A stretch of DNA of 29,569 nt from DTFZ01 sp050260375 (lineage in GTDB: Bacteria; Bacillota; Clostridia; Christensenellales; SZUA-584), in the NCBI GenBank assembly GCA_050260375.1, contig JBLNCA010000044.1:1-29569 (forward strand). The letters run 5' to 3'. This document shows positions 1 through 7,900 of the stretch, one piece after another. The number at the start of each line of letters is the position of its first letter. Within the stretch, counting starts at the first letter, position 1. Position numbers and translations under genes: made by a program. The notes under the pieces were generated by a model. That model worked only from the letters and a program-made list of their open reading frames with translations, did not search any database and was not told the origin of the DNA.

Positions 1-20
1 AAATGTGTATAGAGCTGCAT
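1..20 (-). CDS. 5' end of a gene cut by the left edge (tentative)
   Basis: On the minus strand an ATG at 20-18 is preceded by GGAGG (30-26) with a 5-base gap, the usual spacing for ribosome binding sites in this window. The frame stays open to the edge and gives only M-Q-L-Y-T-H. The product cannot be recognised from six residues. The stretch on its 5' side (31-115) has no convincing promoter. Confidence 0.3.
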
Positions 21-115
21 GGCGGCCTCCGTGTGATTTGTTGTGTGGTAACTTCATTTTACACCTTGGCTGCTTTGCAGTTTCTTTATTTAATTGTTGC
101 ACTTGCTATTGTAAT

Positions 116-216
116 CTACCGTGGCACGAAGTGCCGGAAGGAGTGACCAGTTACAAGCAGTTTTCCCTCCCCCAGTCACCTGTCGGTGACAGCCCCCTCG
201 TCAGAGAGGGCTATTT
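116..216. repeat. Hairpin-rich interspersed repeat (tentative)
   Basis: This non-coding stretch contains several nested short inverted repeats: GGCAC-GAA-GTGCC, GTCACC-TGTC-GGTGAC, and a CCCTC block answered by GAGGG at its end. Its general look, with the CAGTCACC...GGTGACAGC core, resembles small palindromic repeats scattered through many Clostridia genomes; that resemblance is from memory and was not searched. It lies between the left-edge gene start and the terminator of the chromate-transporter operon. An open frame across 5-238 has no ribosome binding site and a composition unlike the real genes, so it is not annotated. Confidence 0.4.
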
Positions 217-258
217 TTATGTGGTTTTAACACTCTGAGCTTTCCGGCCGGGGTCATG

Positions 259-286
259 AAAAAAGGCCCGGAGGTTTCCGAGCCTT
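259..286 (-). terminator. Rho-independent terminator of the acn-chrA-chrA operon
   Basis: Read on the minus strand, a 10-bp stem (arms 286-277 and 272-263, one G-U pair, loop AACC) runs directly into a T tract. It starts 17 bases past the stop codon of the last gene in the operon, so it is a textbook intrinsic terminator. Confidence 0.85.
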
Positions 287-302
287 ATTAATCTATTTTC
301 CG

Positions 303-884
303 TTATATCCCTATTATGAACAGCAGTATGCCGACTGCAGCCGCTGTTGCCAATACGAGTATCGACGACACCTTGAACTTCATTATCGCTATGCCTGAAG
401 CGAGCGCAATGACAATCGAAGGCACGTCTATGCTTTCAAGCAGCCCGCTCCAGTTTATCGCGGCGATGCTCTCCACGCCCAGCAGGGCGGGCAGCGCCAT
501 CGCCACCGCCGCGGCGGCTATAAGCCCAGTCACCGCGGGCCTTAAGCCCCACATCGCGCGGCGCACTAATATATTTTCCTCGAATTTAAAGAAGTACCTT
601 GCGAGCAGCAGCGAGATTATGAACGACGGAAGCACTACGCCCAGCGTCGTTATTACGCCGCCGTATACCCCCATCGTTTTGACGCCTGCAAAAGTCGCCG
701 CGTTTATGGCGAAAGGCCCAGGCGTCATCTGCGATATGGCTACGATGTCCGCAACCTCGGTGTGCGTCATAAGGCCGTAAGCCACAAGCTCGCTGTTTAT
801 GAGCGGTATCATCGCGTACCCGCCGCCTATCGAAAAAAGCCCGATCTTGAAGAATATCCATAGCATCTGCAGCGTCGTCGTCAT
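303..884 (-). CDS. Chromate transporter family protein, half-size (second of pair)
   Basis: A 193-residue hydrophobic protein with the family's N-terminal signature (SIGGGYAMIPL at about residues 18-28) and, in the middle, the PGPFAINAATFAG and VLPS elements. It has about six predicted membrane segments. Half-size CHR proteins are normally encoded as adjacent pairs and are thought to work together, equivalent to the two halves of full-length ChrA. Its ATG overlaps the TGA of the upstream partner in the four bases ATGA (881-884), which suggests translational coupling. The family exports chromate in characterised cases, but the physiological substrate of the short clostridial pairs is not established. 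Being encoded with aconitase is unusual and might point to another anion. Confidence 0.9.
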   Translation of the reverse strand: MTTTLQMLWIFFKIGLFSIGGGYAMIPLINSELVAYGLMTHTEVADIVAISQMTPGPFAINAATFAGVKTMGVYGGVITTLGVVLPSFIISLLLARYFFKFEENILVRRAMWGLRPAVTGLIAAAAVAMALPALLGVESIAAINWSGLLESIDVPSIVIALASGIAIMKFKVSSILVLATAAAVGILLFIIGI

Positions 885-1459
885 GGCCGGCCGTCCTTCC
901 CGGATAGACCAGCGGTTTCCTTAACGCGCCATATGCCGAATACTAAGCCGTATACGATAGCGCCGAGTATTATATATATGCTGTTGATGTCCACAAGCAG
1001 CGAAAGCAGCAGCGCTATCGCGAACGCGACAAGCGCAACGGCGTCCCTGCGGAAAGGCTTTGTGAACTTCCAGAACGCCGAAACGAGCAGCGCCACTACA
1101 GCAGCGCGCACGCCGCGAAGAGCGGCGGTAACATAAAGGTTGTCGCGGAATTCCTGGTATATGAAAGTTATCAGCGTAAGTGTTATAAGGGAGGGGAGCA
1201 TAGAGCCAAGCACGGCGGCTATTGCCCCTTTTATCTTGCGCAGCCTGTAGCCAACGAGCACCGAGCAGTTTATCGCGATAGCGCCCGGCACGGACTGCGA
1301 GAGCGCGACCATGTTGAGCATGTCCTGCTCCGTTATCCAGCCCCGCTTCGTAACAAACTCGCCCTCAAACAGCGGCACCATAACGTAGCCGCCGCCGAAA
1401 GTTATGGCTCCCAGCTTGAACGTTATCCAAAATATAGACCATAAGCTTTTCTCGGCCAT
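881..1459 (-). CDS. Chromate transporter family protein, half-size (first of pair)
   Basis: A 192-residue membrane protein, the partner of the downstream half-size transporter. It carries the paired signature FGGGYVMVPL at about residues 21-30 followed by GWITEQDML, and PGAIAINCSVLVGY in the middle. These align by position with the PGPFAINAATFAG stretch of its neighbour, so the two are paralogous halves. The ATG (1459-1457) follows the aconitase TAG with no gap, so ribosomes finishing aconitase can restart here; the preceding coding sequence supplies a GGAGAAG. The likely role is inner-membrane anion transport as a heterodimer with the next gene. The substrate is inferred from family name only. 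Confidence 0.9.
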   Translation of the reverse strand: MAEKSLWSIFWITFKLGAITFGGGYVMVPLFEGEFVTKRGWITEQDMLNMVALSQSVPGAIAINCSVLVGYRLRKIKGAIAAVLGSMLPSLITLTLITFIYQEFRDNLYVTAALRGVRAAVVALLVSAFWKFTKPFRRDAVALVAFAIALLLSLLVDINSIYIILGAIVYGLVFGIWRVKETAGLSGKDGRP

Positions 1460-3394
1460 CTACTTCTCCGCAGCTTTCTTAGTGTGGTTCAAAAGCCCGC
1501 CGTCCAGAAGAATGCCGCGCAGGCGATCCGATATGTCGAGCTTTACTTCAAACTCACATCCCTTTGTAATATTTTTTACCGTAAACGGCATTTTGCCTTC
1601 AACTTTTTCGGGCGCGTTCTCGATAACCAGCTCGTCGCCCTGGTCTATGAAGTCGTAATCGCTCTCTTTGGCGAACGTGAGCGGAAGTATGCCTGAGTTA
1701 ATAAGGTTCGCCATGTGTATGCGCGCGAACGACTTGGCAATTACGCCCTTTATGCCGAGATACAGCGGCACGAGAGCCGCGTGTTCCCTCGAAGAGCCCT
1801 GCCCGTAGTTATGGCCGGCTACTAGAAAACCGCCGCCCTTTGCCTTCGCCCGTGCGGGGAACGTCTCGTCCACCGGCTTTAGGCAGTAGTCGGAAAGGTA
1901 AGGTATATTGGAGCGGTAGGGCAGCAAATTCGCTCCCGAAGGCGCTATGTGGTCCGTCGTTATATTATCCTCCATCTTAAGCAGCACTTCGCCCGAGAGT
2001 TTACCGGCAAGAGGTTTACCTAAGGGGAACGGCTTTATGTTAGGCCCGCGGACGACTTCCGTCTCCCCGTTTTCATCGGGAGGTATAATCATGTTGTCGT
2101 TTATGAGAAACTCGTCGGGCATGCTTACGGTAAGCGAGCCGGGCTCGAGCCCTATATCGCGCGGGTCGGTAAGATAGCCGGTTAACGCTGTCGCCGCCGC
2201 CGTTTCGGGGCTTACGAGGTAAACGTTGGCGCTCTTCGTTCCGGAACGGCCGAAGAAGTTTCTGTTGAACGTGCGCACTGAAACTGCGTTTGTGCGAGGC
2301 GCCTGCCCCATGCCTATGCAGGGTCCGCAAGCGCATTCGAGTATTCTTGTGCCCGCGGAGATTATGTCGGCCAGCGCGCCGCTTTGGGAAAGCATAGTCA
2401 TCACCTGGCGCGAGCCGGGGGATATCGCAAGGCTTACGTTTTCCGCTATAGTCTTTCCCTTGAGTATCGCCGCTACGCGCATCATATCGAGATACGACGA
2501 ATTGGTGCAGCTGCCTATGCAAACCTGGTCGACCTTTAGGTCCGCTATTTCGCGCACTTTCTTAACGTTGTCCGGGCTGTGCGGCATAGCCGCCAAGGGC
2601 TCGAGTTTTGACAAATCTATAGTTATTACCTCGCTGTAAACTGCGTCCGCATCCGCCGAAAGAGGCGTATAATCGCTCTCGCGGCCCTGCGCTTTCAAAA
2701 ACGCCCTTGTTACGTCGTCGCTTGGGAATATAGAAGACGTCGCGCCGAGCTCGGCACCCATATTGGTTATCGTCGCGCGTTCGGGAACGGAAAGGGTTTT
2801 AACGCCTTCGCCGAAGTATTCGACTATCCTGCCCACGCCGCCCTTAACGCTCAATATGCGCAGCAGCTCAAGTATCACGTCCTTGGCCGATACGCCGAAT
2901 GAAAGTTTTCCTTTCAGCTCCACGCCGAGTATCTCGGGCATCGTGATGTAATAGGGCCCGCCCGCCATCGCCACCGCGACGTCGAGGCCGCCCGCGCCTA
3001 TGGCCAGCATGCCAAGCCCGCCGCCCGTCGGAGTGTGGCTGTCCGAGCCAAGTAGCGTTGCTCCCGGCACTCCGAAGCGCTCCAGGTTTATCTGGTGGCA
3101 GATGCCGTTGCCCGGCTTGCTGAAATATATGCCGTGCTTTTTGGCGACTGTCTCGATATATTTATGGTCGTCGGCGTTCTCAAAACCCGACTGCAGCATG
3201 TTATGGTCTATGTATGCGAGTGATTTTTTGGTTTTGACGCGGGGCACGCCCATCGCCTCAAACTGCAGGTATGCCATTGTGCCTGTGGAATCCTGAGTAA
3301 GCGTGTAATCTATGCCTATTGAAATTTCCTCTCCCGGCGTCATGTTCCCCGATTTTAAGTGGTTCCTTATAATCTTCTCCGCAAGTGTGCTCAA
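1460..3394 (-). CDS. acn: Aconitate hydratase (aconitase), monomeric Fe-S type
   Basis: Interconverts citrate and isocitrate through cis-aconitate, using a [4Fe-4S] cluster in the cytoplasm. At 644 residues it is the compact form resembling mitochondrial aconitase, without a long extra domain. Visible landmarks are SDSHTPTGGGLG near residues 117-128, the cluster cysteines C296 (GSCTNSS) and C356/C359 (CGPC), the DHIAPSGANLLPYRSN stretch that opens the C-terminal swivel domain (about 481-496), and the substrate-binding GSSREHAALVP at about 533-543. The start is TTG at 3394-3392; it is preceded by GGAGG at 3405-3401 with six bases between, which fixes it. It leads the operon with the two CHR transporters. 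No citrate synthase or isocitrate dehydrogenase gene lies in the window, so whether it serves glutamate synthesis or catabolism is open. Confidence 0.96.
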   Translation of the reverse strand: MSTLAEKIIRNHLKSGNMTPGEEISIGIDYTLTQDSTGTMAYLQFEAMGVPRVKTKKSLAYIDHNMLQSGFENADDHKYIETVAKKHGIYFSKPGNGICHQINLERFGVPGATLLGSDSHTPTGGGLGMLAIGAGGLDVAVAMAGGPYYITMPEILGVELKGKLSFGVSAKDVILELLRILSVKGGVGRIVEYFGEGVKTLSVPERATITNMGAELGATSSIFPSDDVTRAFLKAQGRESDYTPLSADADAVYSEVITIDLSKLEPLAAMPHSPDNVKKVREIADLKVDQVCIGSCTNSSYLDMMRVAAILKGKTIAENVSLAISPGSRQVMTMLSQSGALADIISAGTRILECACGPCIGMGQAPRTNAVSVRTFNRNFFGRSGTKSANVYLVSPETAAATALTGYLTDPRDIGLEPGSLTVSMPDEFLINDNMIIPPDENGETEVVRGPNIKPFPLGKPLAGKLSGEVLLKMEDNITTDHIAPSGANLLPYRSNIPYLSDYCLKPVDETFPARAKAKGGGFLVAGHNYGQGSSREHAALVPLYLGIKGVIAKSFARIHMANLINSGILPLTFAKESDYDFIDQGDELVIENAPEKVEGKMPFTVKNITKGCEFEVKLDISDRLRGILLDGGLLNHTKKAAEK

Positions 3395-3424
3395 AAGTGG
3401 CCTCCAAAATATATAGTTTTATCA

Positions 3425-3453
3425 ATTCTACAATCAGCAATAAAAAAAATCAA
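3425..3453 (-). promoter_or_regulatory. Putative sigma-A promoter of acn operon
   Basis: On the minus strand TTGATT (3453-3448) and TAGAAT (3430-3425) are exactly 17 bases apart and lie 31 bases upstream of the acn TTG start. The -35 box overlaps the T tract of the spoVT terminator, so transcription of acn would begin just after spoVT transcription ends. Both hexamers are imperfect, so this is a candidate only. Confidence 0.4.
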
Positions 3454-3510
3454 CCCGCCGCCAAATAATCGGAAACCCTTAAGCTAAGGTTTCTGCGGTT
3501 GGCAACGGGT
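3442..3510 (-). terminator. Large branched terminator after spoVT
   Basis: On the minus strand a 12-bp stem (arms 3510-3499 and 3464-3453, with two G-U pairs) encloses a second hairpin of about 8 bp around 3492-3471. The outer arm is followed by TGA and then eight T. The GC-rich closing stem and T tract make it an intrinsic terminator of spoVT. The enclosed second hairpin gives it an unusual two-part shape. Confidence 0.65.
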
Positions 3511-3527
3511 GGCTGTTTATACTTTGG

Positions 3528-4070
3528 CTATTGTTCCATCTGCCTCCCCAAAAACGCCGCCGCGGCTTCCGCGGCTTTCTGTTCGGCTTCGCCTATTACC
3601 GCGCCGTTGCGTGAAATCACCGCGATTGCGCCTATAGGCTGGCCGTCCATAGATATCGGGGCTATCACCTGCGACGTGGTTAGAGACTGGTCTTCCCCGC
3701 TAACAAGAGGGATGGTATTCGCGCCTTCCCTTTTAACGACGGCCCTCGAGTTCATCGAGTCCTCAAGGGCGCTGCTCACCGGACGTTCGAAGTAATCCCT
3801 TTTATATTCGCCGCCGACGGCAAGCACGGTGTCTCTGTCACAGATGACGGTAGTGAGGCCAAGAGTGGAAGACAGCGCTTCTGCAAAATCAAGCGCAAAT
3901 GCGGCAAGCTCGCCAATGGGCGAATACTTTTTCAGTATTATCCCGCCCTCTCTGTCGGTATATATCTCCAGCGGATCGCCCTCGCGTATGCGCAGCGTCC
4001 GCCGTATTTCTTTTGGTATGACGATCCTGCCAAGCTCGTCTATTCTTCTCACTATACCTGTTGCTTTCAT
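3528..4070 (-). CDS. spoVT: Stage V sporulation protein T (AbrB-family regulator)
   Basis: A 180-residue DNA-binding regulator, close to the 178 residues of the Bacillus protein. Residues 1-50 are an AbrB-type swapped-hairpin domain (MKATGIVRRIDELGRIVIPK, then RRTLRIREGDPLEIYTD), which in this family binds DNA as a dimer or tetramer. Residues about 55-178 form a GAF-like domain, with IGAIAVISR near the end, that may bind an unknown small ligand. In Bacillus SpoVT acts in the forespore, activating or repressing sigma-G genes including SASP genes; a SASP gene lies 13 kb away here. AAGGAGG sits seven bases before the ATG. The gene is monocistronic, with a terminator directly after it. I found no convincing sigma-G promoter by eye. 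Confidence 0.92.
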   Translation of the reverse strand: MKATGIVRRIDELGRIVIPKEIRRTLRIREGDPLEIYTDREGGIILKKYSPIGELAAFALDFAEALSSTLGLTTVICDRDTVLAVGGEYKRDYFERPVSSALEDSMNSRAVVKREGANTIPLVSGEDQSLTTSQVIAPISMDGQPIGAIAVISRNGAVIGEAEQKAAEAAAAFLGRQMEQ

Positions 4071-4266
4071 GTTCTGTCCTCCTTAAAAAACATTATGGTT
4101 TTGCTGTTATTGTTTGTTAGTGAGGTCAAATTATGCGCGGGGCGCAAAAATGAAAAACATACCGTATACAGCTGATTATGGCTCGAAAGTATATTCCTTA
4201 ACAGCAATTCCCTGACTTATTAAAAGAGGAAAATTAATGATTGAGGAATTATTAAACTATCTATAT

Positions 4267-4303
4267 AAAAATACCGGTTAAGGTTTTAAGTAACGGTATT
4301 TTT
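4267..4303. terminator. Bidirectional terminator-like hairpin
   Basis: Ten perfectly paired bases (AAAAATACCG at 4267-4276 with CGGTATTTTT at 4294-4303) enclose a 17-base loop and run into a T tract on the plus strand, with an A tract on the other side. No plus-strand gene ends here; on the minus strand it would insulate the small membrane protein gene from spoVT. The loop is long for an efficient terminator. Confidence 0.4.
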
Positions 4304-4493
4304 TACAGTGCGCAACAAAAAAGCAAATATCAGTAGAAATGCTGGTTTTTTATAAAGCTGCCCCCTAATATATTAACGTTTTATAATATAATTAAGTATA
4401 ATGTGCTGAAATAAAAACACTACCGGTAATTTGCGCCTTATAATGATAGAATATTGCACGTATGGAAATATATTGGTATAAAAATATTTATAC

Positions 4494-4521
4494 CCCCAAA
4501 AAAATGTGAAGCTTTTTGGGG
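4494..4521 (-). terminator. Hairpin downstream of the 77-residue membrane protein
   Basis: The arms CCCCAAAAA (4494-4502) and TTTTTGGGG (4513-4521) are perfectly complementary over 9 bp and begin 23 bases after the stop codon of the minus-strand gene. The usual T tract after the stem is missing, although the next bases are AT-rich and contain a further inverted repeat, so termination is plausible rather than clear. Confidence 0.4.
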
Positions 4522-4544
4522 CGCTAGGATTGCGCTGTCGGCGG

Positions 4545-4778
4545 CTATTCTTTGTCTGCTGTTTTCTTGCTCTGTTTGCCGGTGAAGAACGACGTGACAA
4601 AAAACGCTGCAAGCAGCGCTATTGAAGCTATCATAACCGGCCTTGATGCGAAGCTTGAAGAGGAGGAGCCCTCCATTATAAGGGCGAACACCGTGTAAGC
4701 GCACAGTACAAGACCCGCCCAGAATGTTATCGTTGATATGAGCTTCATAATAGATTCTCTCGATTGCTTCTGTTTCAT
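4545..4778 (-). CDS. Small two-helix membrane protein, unknown function
   Basis: A 77-residue protein with a short charged N-terminus (MKQKQSRESIMK), a first membrane segment at about residues 12-34, a serine-rich linker (SSSSSFASR), a second segment at about 46-66 and a lysine-rich tail (GKQSKKTADKE). I do not recognise a family. It has its own good promoter (4809-4837) and a CAGGAG ribosome binding site six bases before the ATG, so it is very likely expressed. It is separated from tspO by 227 bases and looks monocistronic. Confidence 0.75.
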   Translation of the reverse strand: MKQKQSRESIMKLISTITFWAGLVLCAYTVFALIMEGSSSSSFASRPVMIASIALLAAFFVTSFFTGKQSKKTADKE

Positions 4779-4808
4779 GTATACTCCTGCGCTTTGGATT
4801 ATTAATCG

Positions 4809-4837
4809 ATTATATCATAAAACCCAATACATGTAAA
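4809..4837 (-). promoter_or_regulatory. Sigma-A promoter of the small membrane protein
   Basis: On the minus strand TTTACA (4837-4832) and a perfect TATAAT (4814-4809) lie 17 bases apart. Transcription would start near 4802, about 24 bases before the ATG. This is the best-matching vegetative promoter on the minus strand in this window. Confidence 0.7.
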
Positions 4838-5005
4838 AGTTGTTATTGTACCTTTATAAAAGTACACGCAGCGATGCAGCGCAAAAGGGTATAGAGTTGG
4901 TGCTATATTCCAAAACAAAGGCTTGAAAAACGGGGTGCGGTTGCAAGACTATTGGCTGTGACGGGGCTTGCGCTTAAGGGCTGCCAAGAAGAACCGCAGC
5001 TTGAT

Positions 5006-5548
5006 TCAATTTAGGAACGCTATCTCAAAATTAAGGCACAGCAGGAAACACAGCCAAAGAGTATACGGTATAAGCAGGTAAGCTGCCGCGGCGTCTATAC
5101 TGCGGACCTCGGAATAGAGCAGTACAGCCGCTGTTATTATCGCTATGAGCAGGAACACCGCGCCGCCCGAGTTGTGCTGCCAGAAAAACGCGTACGTCCA
5201 CAGCACGCCGAGCACGCCGCTTAATGCGTACAGTATAAGGGCCTTTTCCCTGGGGTTTGAAAAGAACGGAGCGCGCTGCTCCTCTACCAGCAGCTTTTTC
5301 TGAGGCTCCGGCGTTTCCTCCTGATTGGGCTGGGGCTTTATAGAAACAAGGCACATAGAAATAGCAAACAGCGCGTAAAGCGCGAGCCATACTATAGGGA
5401 ACACTATGTCGGGCGGCTGGAACGCGGGCTTAATAAGGCCTTTATACCACGCGCCGGAAGCGTCGGCGAACCCAAAACAAAGGTTTACTATTGCTATTAC
5501 GAAAGCTACCGGGTAAGCCAGCTTGAGTAATTTATCTTTATTCTGCAT
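5006..5548 (-). CDS. tspO: TspO/MBR family membrane protein
   Basis: A 180-residue five-helix membrane protein of the TspO / mitochondrial benzodiazepine receptor family, which binds porphyrins and other hydrophobic ligands and is linked to tetrapyrrole and stress signalling. The diagnostic stretches are WYKGLIKPAFQPPDIVFPIVW at about residues 34-54 and the C-terminal PYTLWLCFLLCLNFEIAFLN. Typical members are about 155-165 residues. The excess here is a hydrophilic loop at about residues 70-98, rich in Pro, Gln and Glu, between helices two and three. GGGAGG sits seven bases before the ATG. No tetrapyrrole gene is adjacent. Confidence 0.88.
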   Translation of the reverse strand: MQNKDKLLKLAYPVAFVIAIVNLCFGFADASGAWYKGLIKPAFQPPDIVFPIVWLALYALFAISMCLVSIKPQPNQEETPEPQKKLLVEEQRAPFFSNPREKALILYALSGVLGVLWTYAFFWQHNSGGAVFLLIAIITAAVLLYSEVRSIDAAAAYLLIPYTLWLCFLLCLNFEIAFLN

Positions 5549-5659
5549 AGCGCCGCCTCCCGGTACAGTATATTCCCATAAACGGCGATATATGAGGCGT
5601 CAAAAATGACCGGGTTTATGCTCGCAACGGGACGCGGGCGTTACAGGGGGTTGCGGCAT

Positions 5660-5685
5660 AAAAAAAGCGGCTTAATGAGCCGCTT
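5660..5685 (-). terminator. Rho-independent terminator of the aminopeptidase unit
   Basis: On the minus strand AAGCGGCT (85-78 of the 5600 block) pairs perfectly with AGCCGCTT (72-65), loop of five, followed by seven T. It begins 14 bases after the aminopeptidase stop codon. Confidence 0.9.
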
Positions 5686-5698
5686 CATATTCTATTCT

Positions 5699-6814
5699 CT
5701 ATTTTAGATTCTCTTCGTTAAGGCACTTTAAGTCGTCGGGCACGAACACGCCGTCCTTGCGTATAAGCTCGCCGTCGAAGTATATCTCGCCGCCGCCGTA
5801 CTCGGGTCGCTGTATATAAACGAGGTCCCAATGCTGCGCGCTGTTGTTGCCGTTGTAAGCGTCCTTGTAAGCCGCGCCCGGCGTGAAGTGTATCGAGCCC
5901 GCTATCTTCTCGTCGAACAGCGTGTCGCACATAGGCTTTTTGATATACGGGTTTACGCCGAACGAGAACTCTCCCACATACCTTGCGCCTTCGTCGATAT
6001 TGAGCATGCGGTTTAAACGCTCCGTGTCGTTAGCTTTGGCGTCCACTATTTTGCCGTCTTTGAACTCGAAAGATATATTCTCGTACCTGAACCCGCTCTC
6101 TATCGACGGGGTGTTATAAGTTATACGGCCGTTGACGCTGTTTTTTACCGGCGCGGTATAGATTTCGCCGTCCGGAAGGTTCATGCGCCCCGAGCATTTT
6201 ATGACGGGTATGCCCTTTATGGAGAACTTTAAGTCGGTATTCACGCCTTTTATGTGCACCTGGTCCGCGCGCTCCATGCGCGCTTTTAGTGCGTCCATTG
6301 CCCTGTCCATCTTAGCGTAGTCGAGCGTGCAGACGTTGAAATAGAAATCCTCGAACTCCTCGGTGCTCATATCGGCAAGCTGAGCCATCGAAGGGTTGGG
6401 GTAGCGCAGCACTACCCACTTCTTGTCGGGAATGCGCACTCCGAAATGCACGCGCTTGTAGTATACGGATTCGTATAAATGCATCCTGTCGTTCGGCACG
6501 TCTATGAGCTCTAGGTTGTTGTAATTACCGCGAACCGATACGTAAGCGTCCATGCCCTTCATCTTGTCTTCGTCGTATTTCGTCCACTCCTCAACGGACT
6601 TTTCGTCAAGGCCCATTAAAATGGCGCGCCGCACCGACATATAGAACGTGTTAACAAGCGGTATGGCGCCCGCCTCATACGCTTTATTAACCAGCGCCTT
6701 TGCCATCTCGTCTCCGCAGTCGGTAGTTTCGATAAGTATCTTTTCGCCTTTTTGCATATTAAGCGAATAGTTGATTATGATATCGGCCAGTTTGTTAAGT
6801 CTTGGATCAGTCAT
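5699..6814 (-). CDS. M29 family aminopeptidase (AmpS/PepS type)
   Basis: A cytoplasmic metallo-aminopeptidase of about 371 residues, slightly shorter than the usual 400-410. The family places two metal ions with Glu, His and Asp ligands. Candidates seen here are the Glu of NLPDGEIYTAP, the Glu of VGEFSFGVNP, the His of SIHFTPGAAY and the His/Asp of QHWDLVY, in the family order. The N-terminal part (LNKLADIIINYSLNMQKGEKILIE) is also typical. The likely start is the ATG at 6814-6812, because GGAGG (6824-6820) lies five bases before it. An in-frame ATG four codons earlier overlaps that site and is unlikely to be used. It follows the glycosyltransferase by 54 bases in the same direction and may share its transcript. 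Confidence 0.9.
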   Translation of the reverse strand: MTDPRLNKLADIIINYSLNMQKGEKILIETTDCGDEMAKALVNKAYEAGAIPLVNTFYMSVRRAILMGLDEKSVEEWTKYDEDKMKGMDAYVSVRGNYNNLELIDVPNDRMHLYESVYYKRVHFGVRIPDKKWVVLRYPNPSMAQLADMSTEEFEDFYFNVCTLDYAKMDRAMDALKARMERADQVHIKGVNTDLKFSIKGIPVIKCSGRMNLPDGEIYTAPVKNSVNGRITYNTPSIESGFRYENISFEFKDGKIVDAKANDTERLNRMLNIDEGARYVGEFSFGVNPYIKKPMCDTLFDEKIAGSIHFTPGAAYKDAYNGNNSAQHWDLVYIQRPEYGGGEIYFDGELIRKDGVFVPDDLKCLNEENLK

Positions 6815-6868
6815 GTTTGCCTCCATTGCATAGATGTATTATTTTATAGACCAAAGCCCCGCGGCTTT

Positions 6869-7783
6869 TCAAAAATTTATTTTTTCGTCTATTATGTAAA
6901 CGGGGCGCGCCTTTGCTTCGTCATATATTCTTCCCAGGTAAAGCCCGAAAATGCCGAGACAAATGAAAAGCGCCGCGATAAATACAAACGCTATTGCGAA
7001 CAGTATATGTATATACGCAAAAACCTCGAGGCATACGAGTATAATCGACGCCACAAGATATGCAAGCGAGAGTACCAGAAGCAAAACGCCTGTAACGAGC
7101 GGGAGCTTAAGCGGCCTGTTGGAAAAAGACGTAATACCGTCGCCCGCCAGCTTCAGCATCTTTTTCATAGAGTATTTCGTCTTGCCCGCGGCGCGCTCTT
7201 CGCGCACAAATTCGAGAGGCTCCGCCTTAAAGCCCGACCACGCGGCCATGCCGCGCAGGAAACGGTTCCTCTCGGGCATAGCGTTGAGCGTTTCGCACAC
7301 CTTCCTGTCTATAAGCCGGAAATCGCCAGTGTTTTCTGGAATGTACTGGCCGCCCAGAATTTTGAGTATCTTATAATAAGCCCATGCCGTGAACTTCTTG
7401 AATAACGTTTCGCCCTTGCGCTTTATGCGCTGCCCGTAAACTATGTCGGCGCCCGCTTTCCACTTTTCTACCATCTTCGGTATGACCTCGGGCGGGTCCT
7501 GCAAATCGCAGTCGATTATTATTACGGCCTCGCCGCTGCTTGCGGCCATGCCGGCCGATACCGCCTCCTGATGGCCGAAGTTGCGCGAGAAGCTTATAAC
7601 CTTTACGTTTTTGTCCTTCGTTGCGATATCCTTCAGAAGCTTAAGAGTGTCGTCTCTCGAGCCGTCGTTTACGAATATAAGCTCGTAATCGCCCAATTCA
7701 TCCATCACGCTCTTAAGGCGCGGGTACGACAGCGGGAGCACCTCCTGTTCGTTAAACGTCGGCACGACAACAGAATATTTCAT
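6869..7783 (-). CDS. Family 2 glycosyltransferase, membrane-anchored (GtrB/DPM-like)
   Basis: About 304 residues. The GT-A domain (1-230) starts with SVVVPTFNEQEVL, has FVNDGSRDDTL, the metal-binding DCDLQDP motif at about residue 92, and FRLIDRKV and ERNRFLRG further on. Two membrane segments at about 228-253 and 260-290 precede a short cytoplasmic tail. This is the arrangement of enzymes that transfer a sugar from a nucleotide donor to undecaprenyl phosphate on the inner face of the membrane (GtrB, YkcC, DPM-synthase-like). Donor and final acceptor are unknown, and no flippase or polymer gene is next to it. Of two adjacent ATG codons the second (7783-7781) is six bases from AGGAG and is preferred. 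Confidence 0.9.
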   Translation of the reverse strand: MKYSVVVPTFNEQEVLPLSYPRLKSVMDELGDYELIFVNDGSRDDTLKLLKDIATKDKNVKVISFSRNFGHQEAVSAGMAASSGEAVIIIDCDLQDPPEVIPKMVEKWKAGADIVYGQRIKRKGETLFKKFTAWAYYKILKILGGQYIPENTGDFRLIDRKVCETLNAMPERNRFLRGMAAWSGFKAEPLEFVREERAAGKTKYSMKKMLKLAGDGITSFSNRPLKLPLVTGVLLLVLSLAYLVASIILVCLEVFAYIHILFAIAFVFIAALFICLGIFGLYLGRIYDEAKARPVYIIDEKINF

Positions 7784-7900
7784 CATTTTCTCCTGACCCC
7801 AAAAAAATGGGGGTATTTACCGTATCAGATTATATACCACTTTCCAAGATAATAAAAGACGCACGGCTAACAAAAAACGTAAACCATTTGTGAATTCGCA

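Larger units (their letters stand above)
4071..4544. other. Long intergenic region upstream of spoVT
   Basis: No supported gene. It holds the spoVT leader (4071 to about 4140), an AT-rich middle, a bidirectional hairpin at 4267-4303 and a hairpin at 4494-4521. A 14-codon frame at 4237-4281 on the plus strand has AGAGG in front of it and ends inside the first hairpin, but it is too short to call. Confidence 0.6.

Noticed and set aside
5..238. 77-codon plus-strand frame at the left edge
   Set aside because: No ribosome binding site, cysteine-rich nonsense composition, and its second half is the hairpin repeat.
4237..4281. 14-codon frame with AGAGG ahead, ending in a terminator-like hairpin
   Set aside because: It looks like an attenuator leader peptide but no plus-strand gene follows to be controlled, and the length gives no coding evidence.
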